The notes: a model not told the origin generated them from the letters alone. Counted from the first letter of the stretch, positions 1 to 11,733 are shown. The stretch: 64,000 nt of DNA from Oncomelania hupensis (GCA_036898135.1 CM072513.1:72490938-72554937); one strand, 5' to 3'. Translations and numbers: made by a program.

Positions 1-945
1 CAAGGATGCCTACTCTCTCCAACCCTCTTCAACATCTTCCTAGAGCGCATTATTTCAGATGCCGTTGCAGATCACTAAGACACAGTCAGCATAGTGGGTA
101 GTGCAATCTTCAACCTTCGTTTTGCGGATGACATTGATGGATTGGCTGGAGAGAAACAAGAACTTAAGCAGCTGGTACAGAGAGGGTTGACACCACCTGC
201 AGAGCCTATGGAATGGAAATAAGTGCAGAGAAGACTAAAATGATGACCAACAACACCAATGGCATCAACATCGACATCAAAGTCTGTTGCCAATTTGAAC
301 ACGCCTAGCGTTCAAATAATTAGACCATTGTATCAACAATGGGTGACAGAAGTCCTCTCCAGATCGCACAACAACTGCTTTGCTATTTGAAGCCCATTTA
401 GAAAGATACGAGTGTATAAAGTTTGTTGTCATCTTCATCTTCCTATACGTTTGCGAAACATGGACCCTCACAGCAGATCTACCACGAAGAATACAAAGCA
501 TGGAGATGAGGTTTACAGAAGACTTTTGGGAATTCTTATACCCAGATCACCAACGACGAAATGACAGACCATACACAAATTGGACAACACGATGGCGTGC
601 TGGTAAGAAACGTAAACCCCTGGTATGCCACGTCAGATCTCAGGTTGCAAAGACCATCCTGCAAGGCACAGACCATCACACAAGATGGACAACACGATGG
701 CGTTGTGAAGAAATGGAAAGTGGTATGGCCACGTCGCCAGATCATCAGGCCTTGCAAAGACCATCCTGCAAGGCACAGTGCAGCAGAAGAGGAAGACCGA
801 AAAAGAAGTGGGAGGACAACATTCGAGAATGGACTCGCTTGACATTGGGCGAAGCCATCAGGTTTGCTTAGGATAGAGAAAGATGAGTAGGCTGGTTAAA
901 CGAATCTGAGCTAACACTCAGTACAGATAGGATAGGATTATTGGA
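1..945 (+). pseudogene. RT-A non-LTR retrotransposon, 3' fragment (decayed)
   Basis: This is the C-terminal part of a non-LTR reverse transcriptase, entering from the left window edge. Translated pieces match the other RT-A copies in this window: the LSPTLFNIFL-like segment near position 20, the FADD catalytic box near 122-133, the ISAEKTKMMTNNT segment near 220-260 and the WEDNIREWTRLTLGEA C-terminal segment near 810-855. The frame is broken many times, so no product is possible. About 108 bp in the C-terminal region is tandemly duplicated (about 563-670 and 669-776). The copy ends in a short GATAG repeat near 926-936, the tail type seen in the sister copies. Assignment to an RTE-like clade is inference from the tail and RT style; the non-LTR assignment is firm. 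Confidence 0.85.
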
Positions 946-1215
946 ATGAAAGTTCTATACTACTGATAAAACAAGAATCGAAGAAAGAAGAAAAAAAGAA
1001 AGAAAGAAAGACGGTACAACCATACTCTCTTCATCTAGTAGATTATATATTTTTTTAACTGTTGCACAGTCATGTTTTGATTATTACCTCCCTTTTATCG
1101 GAATTAAATATTTAAATCTGGTTCACAAAGTTAGGCATATCACTTGGTGAGGATAATATCCTGTATTAATTTAGTGACTGACACAACGGCGATTTAGTTC
1201 TCACCTGTTCATTCT
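937..1215 (+). repeat. Direct repeat, upstream copy
   Basis: This stretch is repeated about 756 bp downstream (1693-1975). Shared segments include 'attggaatgaaagttctata', a GAAA-rich tract and 'gttgcacagtcatgttttga'. Similarity is imperfect, so the duplication is not recent. I do not recognise the family. Confidence 0.7.
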
Positions 1216-1379
1216 TAATCTGTCATTTAAAACCACTCGAGAAATCTTGTCATCACAGCTTGAGTCGAGGACACAGCACTATTCAGACCACTAAACTCTC
1301 CGACATTTAGTTAGTTAGACTCATTGTTTACATCCAGCACATGCAAAGACGAAATCAGACCACACAAATCAAGACCACA

Positions 1380-1690
1380 ACTTCGCTGGTGAAAGAGACC
1401 ACCGATGGTATGACCACATAAAAGATCTGCCGAAAAGACTCTATGGCACAGAGGCATCCGCCAGAAGTCACTTTACAATAAAGACATCCCACGCAGGGGA
1501 CGCTGAGGCTATACTCTAAATCGAACCGTTTACAAAAACAAAATAGAATACAAACATCATTATAAAATATCAACAAAACACATACATATAAATGGCCTAC
1601 ATTGCCAAATAATAGCATCATAGGAAGATGACCACCTGGTTAAACGATCATATTGGAGCCCCAAGCTCATCCAACAGACCTTACACACAA
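1380..1690 (-). mobile_element. F1 repeat, internal fragment
   Basis: In reverse complement this matches the middle of the F1 element: the 'gcattttatatgtatgtgtt' region, the 'gatgtttgtattctattttg' region and the 'ccctgcgtgggatgtcttta' region. Both F1 ends are missing. It lies between the two direct repeats 937-1215 and 1693-1975. Confidence 0.8.
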
Positions 1691-1692
1691 AT

Positions 1693-1975
1693 AAGAGTTA
1701 TTGGAATGAAAGTTCTATATTTGTTAATCTGATTTACAGAAAGAATGAAGAAAGAAGAAAGAGAAAGAAAGAAAAGAAAGACTTACAACCATACTGTGCC
1801 GGAGAATTATATCTTATTTAACTGTTGCACAGTCATGTTTTGATTATTACCTCCCTTTTATGTGAATATAGGAATTAAATCTGGTTCACAGGGACCACGG
1901 ATTTAGAAGAATTGGTCGTCTTATTTGTTTAAGTGACTGACACAACGGGGGCTGTTCTCATCAGTGAGACGCTCT
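1693..1975 (+). repeat. Direct repeat, downstream copy
   Basis: This is the second copy of the repeat at 937-1215, with the same order of segments: the 'attggaatgaaagttc' start, the purine tract, the 'gcacagtcatgttttgatta' segment and 'agtgactgacacaacgg'. It runs into the F5 repeat. Confidence 0.7.
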
Positions 1976-2303
1976 GCACAACCTTTTAATACAAGGTGCA
2001 GAAATTCGTCTCATATCTTGCAGACACAGCATTTTGGTCAACGCCAGGGAACAAACCCCACAGAGAGGCAACCCTGACACGTGGCCTGCAACCTTGAGCA
2101 GCGAGAGCATTGGGCTCCAATAGCTCTGTAGTAAACTACCAAGAAGAAGAGACAACAACACCGCACATCAACTATACAGTTAAGTCCACAGAAGAAGTGC
2201 ACGAACACTACTCTTAAAAAAACTGTGCGATAATCTACCCTTCCAGAAAAACGAATAATAGGACAGACAGAACCCATAGCCCAATGATGAGACAGTAACA
2301 AAT
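1890..2303 (+). repeat. F5 repeat, copy 1
   Basis: This is an unclassified repeat of about 415 bp, paralogous to 6336-6756. Shared blocks include 'catcagtgagacgctctgca', 'gcaccgcac.tcaa' and 'cagaagaagtgca'. The right end is cut by the RT-A fragment starting at 2306. No coding potential and no clear terminal structure were seen. Confidence 0.75.
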
Positions 2304-2305
2304 AG

Positions 2306-2944
2306 GAAATGCCCAGAAGTCTTCTGTAGCACCTCATTCCATGCTTTGTATGTTTCCTTGCAGGCCCGCTGTGAGGGTCCATGTTTCGCAAGTATATAGG
2401 AAGATGGAGATGACAAAGGAGCGCAGCACCCTTACATTGGAGTATAGACTGATGGTCCTGTTTTTCCAAATGGACTTCAACCTTGTCAGGGCAGCAGTTA
2501 TTTGTGCAATCCTGAAGAGGACTTCATGTCGGGACTCATTGTCTCATACAATGGCTCCTAAATATTTGAAGCTATGCACCGTGTTGGGAGATTGGCCTTG
2601 GACTTTGATGTCCGTGTTTATGCCATTGGTGTTGTGGGTCATTATTTTGGTCTTCTCTGCACTTATTTCCATTCCATAGGCTCTGGAGGTGGTGTCAAGT
2701 TTCTGTACCAGCTGTTCATGTACTTGTTCTTCTCCAGCCAATCCATCGATGTCATCCGCAAAACGGAGGTTGGAGATTGCTCTACCCTCTATGCGGACTG
2801 TGGCTTCGTGATCTGTAAGTGCATCTGACATGATGCACTCTAGGAAGATGTTAAAGAGTGTTGGAGAAAGTAGGCATTCTTGACACACACCGATTGTTGT
2901 TTTAAACCAGTTTTCGATGACACTATTATGGAGGACTGCAACAT
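2306..2944 (-). pseudogene. RT-A non-LTR retrotransposon fragment (minus strand)
   Basis: This encodes an internal portion of the RT-A reverse transcriptase on the minus strand. The longest open piece covers 2544-2981, although its first codons are not RT sequence. It includes the thumb-proximal VLHNSVIENWF segment, LSPTLFNIFL, an intact FADD catalytic box and the SAEKTKIM segment. Frames are broken toward 2300, where the CYRRLLGIS-like segment lies. Both ends are truncated: it starts inside F5 on the left and abuts a plus-strand RT-A copy on the right. It overlaps the same protein region as its neighbour, so it is a second insertion and not the inverted 5' half of one twin-primed insertion. 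It is not functional. Confidence 0.85.
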
Positions 2945-4135
2945 TCAGGGCAGGGCGAAGTACCACTGAACACATTTTCAACCTCAGAATAGTCTGCGAG
3001 AAATACCTACAGCACCAAAAATATATATATCATGTGTTTTTAGACTTCAAGAAAGCGTTTGAGCGCGTCTGCCATGCAGCTCTGTGGGCAACCATGAGAG
3101 TGCACAACATCAGCCCTAAAATTTGTGAAGTCATCAAAAGCCTGTATGATAAGGCTACCAGTGCAGTCCTCCACAACAGCGCCATCGGGAACTGGTTTAG
3201 AATAACAATCGATGTGCATCAAGGATGCCTACTCTTTCAAACACCCGTCAACATCTTCCAAGACCGCATCATGTCAGATGTCATTGCAGATCATGAAGGC
3301 ACAGTCAGCATATGGGGTAGAGCAATCTCCAACCCGCGTTTTGCGGATGGCATTGATGGATTGGCTGGAGAGGAACAAGAACTTGAACAGCTGGTACATA
3401 GACTTGACACCACCTCCAGAGCCTAGGGAATGGAAATAAATGCAGAGAAGACCAAAATGGCGACCAACAACCCCAATAGAATCAACATGGACATCAAAGT
3501 TCAATACCAATCCCTCAACACAGTGCATAGCTTCAAATATTTAGGAGCCAATGTGTTAGACAATGGGTCCCGACAGGAAGTCCTCTGCAGGATCACTCAA
3601 ACAACTGCCGCCCTGACAAAGATGAAGCCCATTTGGAAAGACAGGACCGTCAATCTACATTCCAAGGTAATGATGCTGCGCTCCCTTGTCATTTCCATCT
3701 TCCTATACGCTTGCAAAACAATGACCCTCGCAGCAGATCTACAACGAAGAATACAAAGCATGGAGATGAGGTGCTACAGAAGACTTCTGGGTATTTCCTA
3801 AATCCAGCACATCACCAATGAAGAAATCCGACAGACCATAACACAAGCCATAGAGCAACACGTTGACATGCTCACAGTGGTGAAGAAACGGAAACTCCGA
3901 TGGTATGGTCATGCCACCAGAGCATCAGGCCTTGCAAAGACCATCCTGCAAGGCACGGTGCAAGGAGACAGAAGAAGAGAGACAGAAAAAGATGTGGGAG
4001 GACCACATTCGAGAATGGACTGGCTTGACCCTGAGCGAAGCCATGAGGGTTGCTGAGGACAGAGAAAGATGGAGTACGCTGGTTAAACGATCATCTGTGG
4101 TGCCCCAGCGACCTTCGAGTTACCGGATAGGATAG
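2945..4135 (+). pseudogene. RT-A non-LTR retrotransposon fragment (plus strand)
   Basis: This is a 5'-truncated RT-A copy beginning in the 'AGRSTTEHIFNLRI' part of the RT palm and running to the 3' tail. Two main open pieces remain (about 2945-3426 and 3430-3801), separated by a stop just before the SAEKTK segment. The catalytic FADD box is changed to FADG (about 3340-3351), which removes a metal-binding aspartate, so the RT would be inactive. The C-terminal 'KKRKLRWYGHATRASGLAKT' segment follows at about 3885-3945. The copy ends in GATAG repeats at about 4121-4135. Confidence 0.87.
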
Positions 4136-4796
4136 GATAGAATAGCATAAAGCTCCAAGCATTGGTTATATACTCCGTAAGCTTATACTATCGACTCGTG
4201 ACCAGACAGATCGAAGTGGCAAAAAACGCTCCCCGCGACAGCGTCCCTAATGTTACCCCCAACTGCCAGACAGGCTGGGGGATTTAGATAGCTTATCGAT
4301 AATAATATCCTCGTGTGACTGGTGTTCTAGTTAAACGATAGATCACAATGATAAAATATATATGCATATAGGCCGCTACCATATGATATTAGTTTTTCCT
4401 TGATAGCCGAGAATAGGCGTGAGTAAGGTAAACAAGTGAAAATAGGGCTATAAGGCGGACACAGTACAAGCGTACTTGAACAATAGTTAAATAGGACTTG
4501 TCAGTTAATCACCTTACTTATTCCTCTATCACACTTAAACAATATATACTGTTTTATAATATAACTGTAACAACAAGTATATTTTTATATGATACAAAAT
4601 AATTATTCTAATGATGAGAAAATCGTTCATGTGATTTTAATTCATTACTTTTATTGTCGTGTATATATGTAACAACCCTAATGGTACATTAGTTTATCAC
4701 ACGACAGATAACCTAGCATTTGGGGGAAACACCCAGTAGAGCGAATGTCTTCATTTCAACCCGAGGACGATAAAGCAGCGAGAAAGACGGGGTGGG
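4136..4796. other. Unassigned intergenic DNA
   Basis: This is AT-rich DNA with no coding region, tRNA-like promoter or repeat that I could link to other parts of the window. Confidence 0.5.
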
Positions 4797-4872
4797 AAGA
4801 GAAAGAGAGAGAGAGAGGGGGGGGGGTTGAGAGGGGGGAAAGAGAGAGAGAGAGAGGGAAGAGTAGAGAGGG
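4797..4872. repeat. Purine-rich (GA)n tract
   Basis: This is an imperfect GAGA/GGGG run. Open reading frames across it encode only Ser/Leu or Glu/Arg low-complexity peptides and are not genes. Confidence 0.9.
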
Positions 4873-6335
4873 GTACCGCCCTCATTAAGCTGGCCCATAG
4901 AAAAGGAAGGTCGCAAAACGCTTCTTTCTCCCCAACGCCTGATTTGGTACAGGAATACCACCTACCTGAATTTAATATAAACAAAATCTTCCTGTTTCTT
5001 TATCTTATAGGCAGCCGATTATTGTGCTATGTGATGTGCCAATGTAAAACAACCAACCAAAGTAATAACCACATTACAATTATTGGTTTATATTCGCCTG
5101 CAAATCTGTTAACTATCAACATCTTAGCCCATTGAACGAGTTTTCTAGGAAGGCCATGTTTTATCTACTTTCATCAAGCCGTTTTACCACTTTACAGCCT
5201 TTTTCATTTAAGGTACGAGTTTTATTCCCCCCGAAACACCTTGCATAGGGTAGGTTCTGCTTTAGTGCTGGGTCTTCAGTACCGCTCGTGTTCATCTCCC
5301 TTAAAAATAACCTTGTATCTACTTGGCATCCTGGCTTCTGGATCCACAAGCTAGCGATAGAGCTTCCAAACCTCCACACAATGCGTCACGACCTATCTTC
5401 TTCCAGTTGCAGCTTGGTTATTCGTCATCTTCTCTGCCTTGTAGCAGTACACTACAGGAAAATGTGGCAGGCAAACTCCCTCGACCGTTCCAGAGCCGGT
5501 CAAGATAGTCTGGTGGTGGCATATAAGCCATTATATGTGTGTATCACGAGCCCAGTGACCACTGAAGGACGCTTCCAAAATGGTAACAGCCTGGTCTGGG
5601 TCAGGATGGCTAGCAAATGCAATTAAGACATATTTTTGTAGTAAGAGAGTGGCACGATGAAAGTTATGTTTGTGAATGTGTCACAATAGGCTAGTTTAGA
5701 CTCTGCACTAAGGCTCCTCGCCTTAAAACTTCATCCTACTTTAGCCTTTGTAACATAAAGTCGATGCCTAGCAGATAACACTAGTTAGGACTGTTATAAG
5801 CATAGGTAAGGAAAATTCTCCTAATCCCGCTGACCTATATCCGCCCCCGTATGAGGGCGCTAGGGCTCACGAGATTTCGCGCGCTTTAGCTGCCACTACG
5901 TTAAGGTTGATCATGCTTTGTCTAACTCTCACCCAAGAAGGAAGCACGCGCTGAAAGCTCTCTCAGAAGACTACGCAGGTGACGGGTGAAATTCATTCAT
6001 CGCAGTTTAGCCATAGCCTAACATTGTCAAAAAGGTAAATGATCAATCTTTAGTTTTATCGCGATTTATTGATATTATTATTGGATTATGTTTGTGAAGT
6101 CTTGCCATGTTTTATACTTGTGAATGTTAGTAAAAGTTTGCTTGACCACGTGGCTAACCACGCGACCGGTTTTCAACACCACGAGGTAGCCCTACTGACC
6201 AACTGTTGTTTCTCCTATTTGTATTATTGTAGACCAGTGGCTGTACCGGAGAATGTGTATATTATTAGTTACTTCTCCCTGTTTTTATTGTAGCCATGAT
6301 ATGTATATGTATAGGAAGTATGTTGGAGATTCCAG
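4873..6335. other. Unassigned intergenic DNA
   Basis: No recognisable coding region was found. The piece 5800-6040 is richer in GC than its surroundings and ends at 'aaaaaggtaaatga', a splice-donor-like sequence, so a 5' untranslated exon of a host gene is possible but unsupported. Short ORFs at 5161-5626 have no recognisable similarity. Confidence 0.4.
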
Positions 6336-6756
6336 TGGACCACAGACTTAGAAGATTGTTTGTCCCTTATCTGTTTAAGTGGATGCAATCTCCATTGAGG
6401 ACTGTTTCTGCCATCAGTGAGACGCTCTGCACACCCTTTGTAACCAAGGTGTTGTAGAAACTCGTCTTATTTTTTGCAAACGAGCAGGCTTGGTCCGAGG
6501 CAGGAGATAGACCACTGAGAGTCAACCCTGACATTCGGCCTGAACTTGAGCATCGAGCACTGCGCTACGATAGCTCAGTAGTCAACAAACGAGACCAGGC
6601 GACAACAGCACCGCACCTCAACAATCAAACTAAGTGACACAGAAGAAGTGCACAAACACTGATCTATAAAGGACTGTGCGGTAGTCCACTCTTCCTGAAA
6701 ACGAACATTAGGCAAAACCAGAACAAAATCCAGTGATGAGACAGTCTCAAGTATCG
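6336..6756 (+). repeat. F5 repeat, copy 2
   Basis: This is a paralogue of 1890-2303 with the same block order. Flanks beyond the homologous part differ from copy 1, which marks it as an interspersed repeat. No terminal repeats or tail were seen. Confidence 0.75.
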
Positions 6757-7703
6757 AGAACAGTAGCAGAATAGACCCACCAAAGAGCGAACTACTCGAA
6801 ATGAACTTTGGACTGTTAAGTTAATCCTAGCTGTATTAATTTTGGAAATTTTAAGTTAATATAGTGATTAAAAGAATTAGATTTAAAGTAGAGGAAATAA
6901 ATGTGTGATATTTACTGTTAACAAGTGGCTGGACTACCTATGTTTCATAGCCGTGCAGAGCTAGAGTGTCAGTGAATCATTTACACGTTTCTCCCTATCT
7001 CTGTAACCCTATCCGCACACAGACCGGGCCAAACTTATAAATTTATTAAGATTAGTCATAGGGTGATCTAACTAGCCGATCCCCGCAGACGAAAGACGAG
7101 TGGGTAATAGCATTCCATTGTGCAGAGCCCAGCAACAATAGACCCACCGTCACAGAATGGTGGTGTGCTGCTGCATAAAATCTTCAACTTTACACTACAG
7201 TGGCTCTGTCATAAACCTTATTACAGGTTGGGATCTATCAGGTGACATTTTAAACATCAGTTGTTCTAGTTCTTTACAAAACAATTGTTTGGTGGTGAAG
7301 GTGAGGTGAGAGTGACGTTTATAAAATTATTTTAGTTTTATTTCTTTTCTTTTTTTGCATTCCCATAATAACGGACCCAACGGGATGCATCTTCAGTGTG
7401 AAACCTGAAAGTCTACACAGTGTTTTATTTTAGGTTGCGAAAACCAGCCAGGTAGGTAAGTCTTCACAATACGAGCATAGAAATCACACAAATCGCACAG
7501 CGCGTCTGAGACTACTTTCGCCTCTCCTCCATCTCTGCCGCTGCTTTCAAACAGAATTGTAGGTTTCCTTGGAAGTACAGTCACCAGGCGAAACAGGTAG
7601 GCTTTACGACCGGTTGAAGCAGAGTGTTTGGACGAGAGGCGACGTTAGCCTCGGTCAGTCTCAGCTTCGCGCCGTGTACATACAACTAACAATTCGATTC
7701 AAT
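6757..7703. other. Unassigned intergenic DNA
   Basis: No coding region or repeat was recognised. The segment 7640-7690 carries a 'cagtctcag..cg..gtgta' motif that also recurs, loosely, near 10203, 12597, 18930, 34305 and 48955. Its meaning is unknown. Confidence 0.4.
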
Positions 7704-7789
7704 AAGGTATGTTAACACCCCTTGGGGTCATGAGCAATCTTGCCACTGTAGATTGTTCTAACCTATAAAGGGAAAAGTGAAAGCCCCAG

Positions 7790-7861
7790 TTTTTTTGTTT
7801 TTTTTAATCAGTTTATAGTCCCCTCTCTTCCCAATAAGGATTTTCAGAGAGGAGACTGATA
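7790..7861 (+). repeat. Insertion in F1, left arm of inverted pair
   Basis: This segment is absent from the same position of the F1 paralogue at 61812-62517. Its core, 'atagtcccctctcttccc' through 'ttttcagagaggagac', is repeated in inverted orientation at 7987-8049. The two arms flank about 115 bp of F1 sequence. Confidence 0.75.
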
Positions 7862-7975
7862 TGTTGAAAACCTGTCTTTCCTTTATAGGCATGACCGATT
7901 CACTGCGGCAACAGTACCCCCGTTGGAGTGCCGGGGGTTTCAGTATAAATAGTGTCCCCACTTTCTAGAAATTTT

Positions 7976-8060
7976 TGTATCAGAAATGTATCAGAAAGTC
8001 TCCTCTCTGAAAATCCTTACCGGGAAGAGAGGGGACTATAAATTGATTAAATAAATAATA
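7976..8060 (-). repeat. Insertion in F1, right arm of inverted pair
   Basis: This is the inverted counterpart of 7790-7861, sharing 'gtctcctctctgaaaatcc' and 'agagaggggactata'. It is also absent from the F1 paralogue at 61.8 kb. Confidence 0.75.
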
Positions 8061-8075
8061 ATAGAAATTTTTAGT

Positions 8076-8267
8076 GGGGCCGGGTAGCTCAGTTGGTAAG
8101 AGCGTCTTGCTAGTAACCGAAAGGTCGCTGGTTCGAATCCCGGATTGGTCAACGTGTGATCATATTATTTTCCCCTTTACCAACAACTGGCCCGCTGGTG
8201 TCAGTATAAATCGGTCCAGTAGTCACCTATATGCAAAAAGTGTCGTGTGACTATAATCTACAAACAA
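8076..8267 (+). mobile_element. F2 tRNA-derived SINE
   Basis: The first 75 bp is tRNA-like. It has an A box 'tagctcagttgg' and a B box 'ggttcgaatcc', and an anticodon-loop-like 'ctagtaa' that would read AGT (Thr). The anticodon and acceptor stems do not pair well, so this is a SINE head and not a tRNA gene. About 115 bp of tRNA-unrelated body follows, ending at 'tctacaaacaac'. The RNA polymerase III promoter is internal. It is inserted inside F1. Confidence 0.88.
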
Positions 8268-8809
8268 CAACTAGAAATTTAGTGCTTTAAATTCCCACTG
8301 TCGCTGTCTTCCTCATTCACTCTTTCCCATTCCTGCTCTGTCCTATCACTCTGCTATACTATCTTCTTCTTCGCTAGATCAATGACCTACCTTTTTTCTT
8401 GAAAACTCTTCCTGGACAAGACTCCTTGTTTGTGTATGAGGTCTGTTGGATCAGCTTGGAAGTGTTGGACGCTTTCTGCCGGGTGGTCACTAGGGCTTCC
8501 TATGATGTTATTATTTAGCAATATAGGCATTTTATATGTATATGTTTTGTTGATAATTTATACTGATGTTTGTATTCTATTTTGTTTTTGTAACCGGGGG
8601 TTCGAGTAGTTGGGGTAAAGCCTCAGCCGTCCCCTGCGTGGGATGTCTTTATTGTAAAGTGACCGGCCGGTGGAGGGCATTCACTTTTCCCACTAGGGTT
8701 GTTTCAGCAGATCTTTTATGCGGATCGGGGGTTGTCCGGTCCTGATTTGGCTCGGAAGAGTCCGCCGGACCTAAAGCAACAATCAATCAATCAATCAAGG
8801 TATGTTAAC

Positions 8810-9205
8810 GTCTGTTCACATACGTGTGGCTGTAGACCATAAGAGTCATTCTCTTGCATGCTTGGACATTATAACCCAAATCTAGCCATTTAAAGTTGAA
8901 CTTTAACCGTAGAAATTAACATTACTGTAAAGGTTTTCAGAAAGCACAAACAAGGCAAATATTTAATATTGCGTTTCCCCAAACAGTGTGAGCATTGTTT
9001 ACTGCATGTGTAGACCTACTACTGCTGCAAAAGTTATAGAAATACTGATCGACTGAGGTGCTCGCTACATTAAGGGTCGAACTTTGACAGGATTATCTCC
9101 CTTGTCCAATTGATGCCGTTCAATATAATTTGGTCGACCTTTTACTGCAGTTATGTCCCTTCGCCCTTGTTGTCATTCAACAACAACTTTACACTGGAAA
9201 GCAGA
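8810..9205. other. Unassigned intergenic DNA
   Basis: Nothing recognisable was seen between the F1 target duplication and the next F2 SINE. Confidence 0.5.
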
Positions 9206-9397
9206 GGGGCCGGGTAGCTCAGTTGGTAAGAGCGTCTTACTAGTAACCGAAAGGTCGCTGGTTCGAATCCCGGATTGGTCAACGTGTGATCATATTATTT
9301 TCCCCTTTACCAACAACTGGCCCGCTGGTGTCAGTATAAATCGGTCCAGTAGTCACCTATATGCGAAAGTGTCGTGTGACTATAATCTACAAACAAC
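9206..9397 (+). mobile_element. F2 tRNA-derived SINE
   Basis: This copy is nearly identical to those at 8076 and 12366 over the tRNA head and the body. 'acactggaaa' occurs just upstream (9191-9200) and again at the 3' end, consistent with a target-site duplication. Confidence 0.9.
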
Positions 9398-11596
9398 ACT
9401 GGAAAAGGATCGTCTTCCGCCAAATTATCGCTAATTGAGTGACTTCTTATAACAGTGCACCAGCCAGCTCAATGAGCTGCTCAAAGAATAATTTACAAAA
9501 TCTTGATTTTATACGCTTGATATACCAACTTTTTATTATTTTTTAAAATATTTATTACATCAATTTGTATACTGTAAGGTAAAAAAAATAATGTGTATAT
9601 GTGATGCTATGTCAATTTTATAATGTAAATTTCAACGTGTGTGAGGGAAGTTGCAACTGCGGTGTTTATGAGCGTGCTTGGGCGACAGTGTTTATGTGTG
9701 TGCATAATGCATTTTTACATGTTATATATCTTATGGTTTTCAAGTTTGAAAGTATTTGAGCAATGTTTAACGCCCTGCCATAATTCCTTGTAAGAGGTCA
9801 TACAAAATTTGAATTGAATTGAGTTGAATTTAATTGTTAAATTTAAAACGGCTTATTCGACCTACCGCCGACTAAGTTTGATAGTACTGCATTGATCACT
9901 TCAGCTGTGAACGCAGATTCGAGAAAACGGGACGCGAAGAAACCGGGACTCGAAAGTAACAGAATTCGCTGAAACGGGATTCAGTTGCATCATGGTAAGT
10001 TCGGAGTCAAAACACGGTTGTTACAGGCATTAGAAGTCGAGAAACTCGCTGTCCCGAAGGCAACAGAGATTCCATGTAAAGAGACTGGATGATTTATGTA
10101 TCCTTTGTCTCCCCCGCTACCAGCACACTGCGTAGCTCAGACTAGCCGGGACTAACGTTCTACTCCCCACTAACTGGTACATGGGGAGAGGTGCAACTCG
10201 GCCAATCTCAGTCACGCTGTGTACGCGCCTTCTGTTTTGTTCTCTCCAGTTTTTCTGTAAAGGAAAAATATTATCAGTGCATTTTATATGTTTGAGCCAA
10301 CATGTATAGGACTTGATATAGCTTGGGCCTGTTTGTCTTTAAATTTATCAGTTACTTGTTCATCATTTGATTGGTTGCTCCCTGTGATAATTTATGATAA
10401 CGAGACGTGGATAAACATATGATAATGTGAGGGTGATTATAATTTATGATGATTTGTTATACATTATTAAATACATGTACCTAAAAACAAATTTGCCCGA
10501 TTAAAAAAAAATTATTCCTTTCGAGGATGTACAATGTCGTTCCCCGTCAGTATCATCAGGGTTTAACATTAACTAGAATATTGCATTGACATATGTGAAG
10601 TGTTATGAGTCAACATTGACTGACTAGACTATAACCTTTCAGCCCCCATCCATGGATCCACCCTTCTCCGAACCCCCTTACCTATACTTTGATTACCCCA
10701 GTTTGATGACTTCACCTGTTCCAGAAAGACGCCCCCTCCGCACCCGACTTAAGACGCTTACTCCCCATCCCCAACCGGCCTTGTGCCGTTTTTCACTGGA
10801 TAGCAAATGTATTTTGGATTCTATAACTGTAGTTTCTGCGCGGTCGCTATGTTTCTTTTTCACGCTCGCTCGCACGAACACACACATACACTCAACCACA
10901 CACACACACAGACACACAGACACACACACACACGCCATCAGACCGTCAAACAACTTTCCTGGTTGTGACTTCGACGCATGCGTTGTCACATGATTGAAAA
11001 GAAGGCACGCATAACCATAAAAGCGCCGCACACCAGTCAACAATGAGGCGTTGGAAGCGCCTCATTTACGATGAGCGGGTTAAAAAACCTTCGAAGGTCA
11101 ACTTCTTCAACGTTGTATGCAGGAATATAATATGATATTTTTAAGACAGCATAGCACGAGTTCCCTTTGATCAGGTAGCAGGGTGGGTGGAGGGGAGGGG
11201 AGGTGGTGAGGCTACGTGATGATATTTTCAGCGTCACAGATTCTTTTCAAATTCACAGTGAGCGTTGCCTTACCAGAAAAATAAAGAAAAGATTAGACCA
11301 CCTCCACAACAATCTTTCAAACGTAGACCTACGGGTTTGATATAAAACGGTAAATTCATTTAGTTAGGTTGCTATTAATAGCATCAAGGTTGATTCTAAA
11401 ACTAAGACCGCTGTGAAAGTGTGTATAGTATAGGCACAGCTGAGTCCGACAGAGACAGACTAGTGCAGACAGACCAAGACAGAGAAGAAGTCAACTTTAA
11501 CTTACTTTAGACTGCATAATCGAGCGATAGATTAAATCCCTTTGTCCAATATGTCCAAACATCCTTGAGGACCTGGTTCCTACGACCTTACACTCT
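9398..11596. other. Intergenic DNA with a LINE/SINE-like tail and a CA microsatellite
   Basis: A (TTGAA)n-like tail at about 9808-9835 suggests the 3' end of an unrecognised LINE or SINE at about 9600-9835. A (CA)n microsatellite runs from about 10879 to 10933. No convincing coding region was found; the ORFs at 10652-11043 span the microsatellite. Confidence 0.45.
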
Positions 11597-11733
11597 AGGT
11601 CATCCTATCCTATCCCTATCTTATCCTATCCAGCAACTTCAAGGTCGTTGGGACATCACAGATGATCGTTTAACCAGCGTACTCCATCTTTCTCTGTCCT
11701 CAGCAGCCCTCATGGTTTCGCTCAGTGTAGGTC
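11597..11733 (-). mobile_element. RT-A 3' end fragment
   Basis: The reverse complement matches the last 110 bp of RT-A coding sequence (the RVAEDRERWSTLVKRSS-like segment) followed by the GATAG tail, which appears here as 'cctatcctatcc' at the left end. It is too short to encode anything. Confidence 0.85.

Larger units (their letters stand above)
7717..8796 (+). mobile_element. F1 non-autonomous retroelement, long form, with insertions
   Basis: This F1 copy is flanked by a perfect 13-bp target-site duplication, 'aaggtatgttaac', at 7704-7716 and 8797-8809. It starts with 'accccttggggtcatgag' and ends with an (AATC)n tail. A variable simple tail plus a 10-15 bp duplication is the signature of target-primed reverse transcription. 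It has no coding capacity. A TATA-like 'cagtataaatag' lies near 7942. Compared with the uninterrupted paralogue at 61812-62517 it contains three insertions: about 7790-7861, about 7976-8060 (an inverted copy of the first) and an F2 SINE at 8076-8267. Confidence 0.88.

Noticed and set aside
2306..4135. Single twin-primed RT-A insertion
   Set aside because: The inverted and direct halves overlap in protein content, which simple twin priming does not produce.
8076..8150. Candidate tRNA-Thr genes at 8076, 9206, 12366 and 46206
   Set aside because: A and B boxes are good, but the anticodon and acceptor stems do not pair and each is followed by the same SINE body and target duplications.
10652..11043. 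Opposed ORFs of 113 and 116 codons
   Set aside because: Both run through the CA microsatellite and overlap each other; composition is not protein-like.
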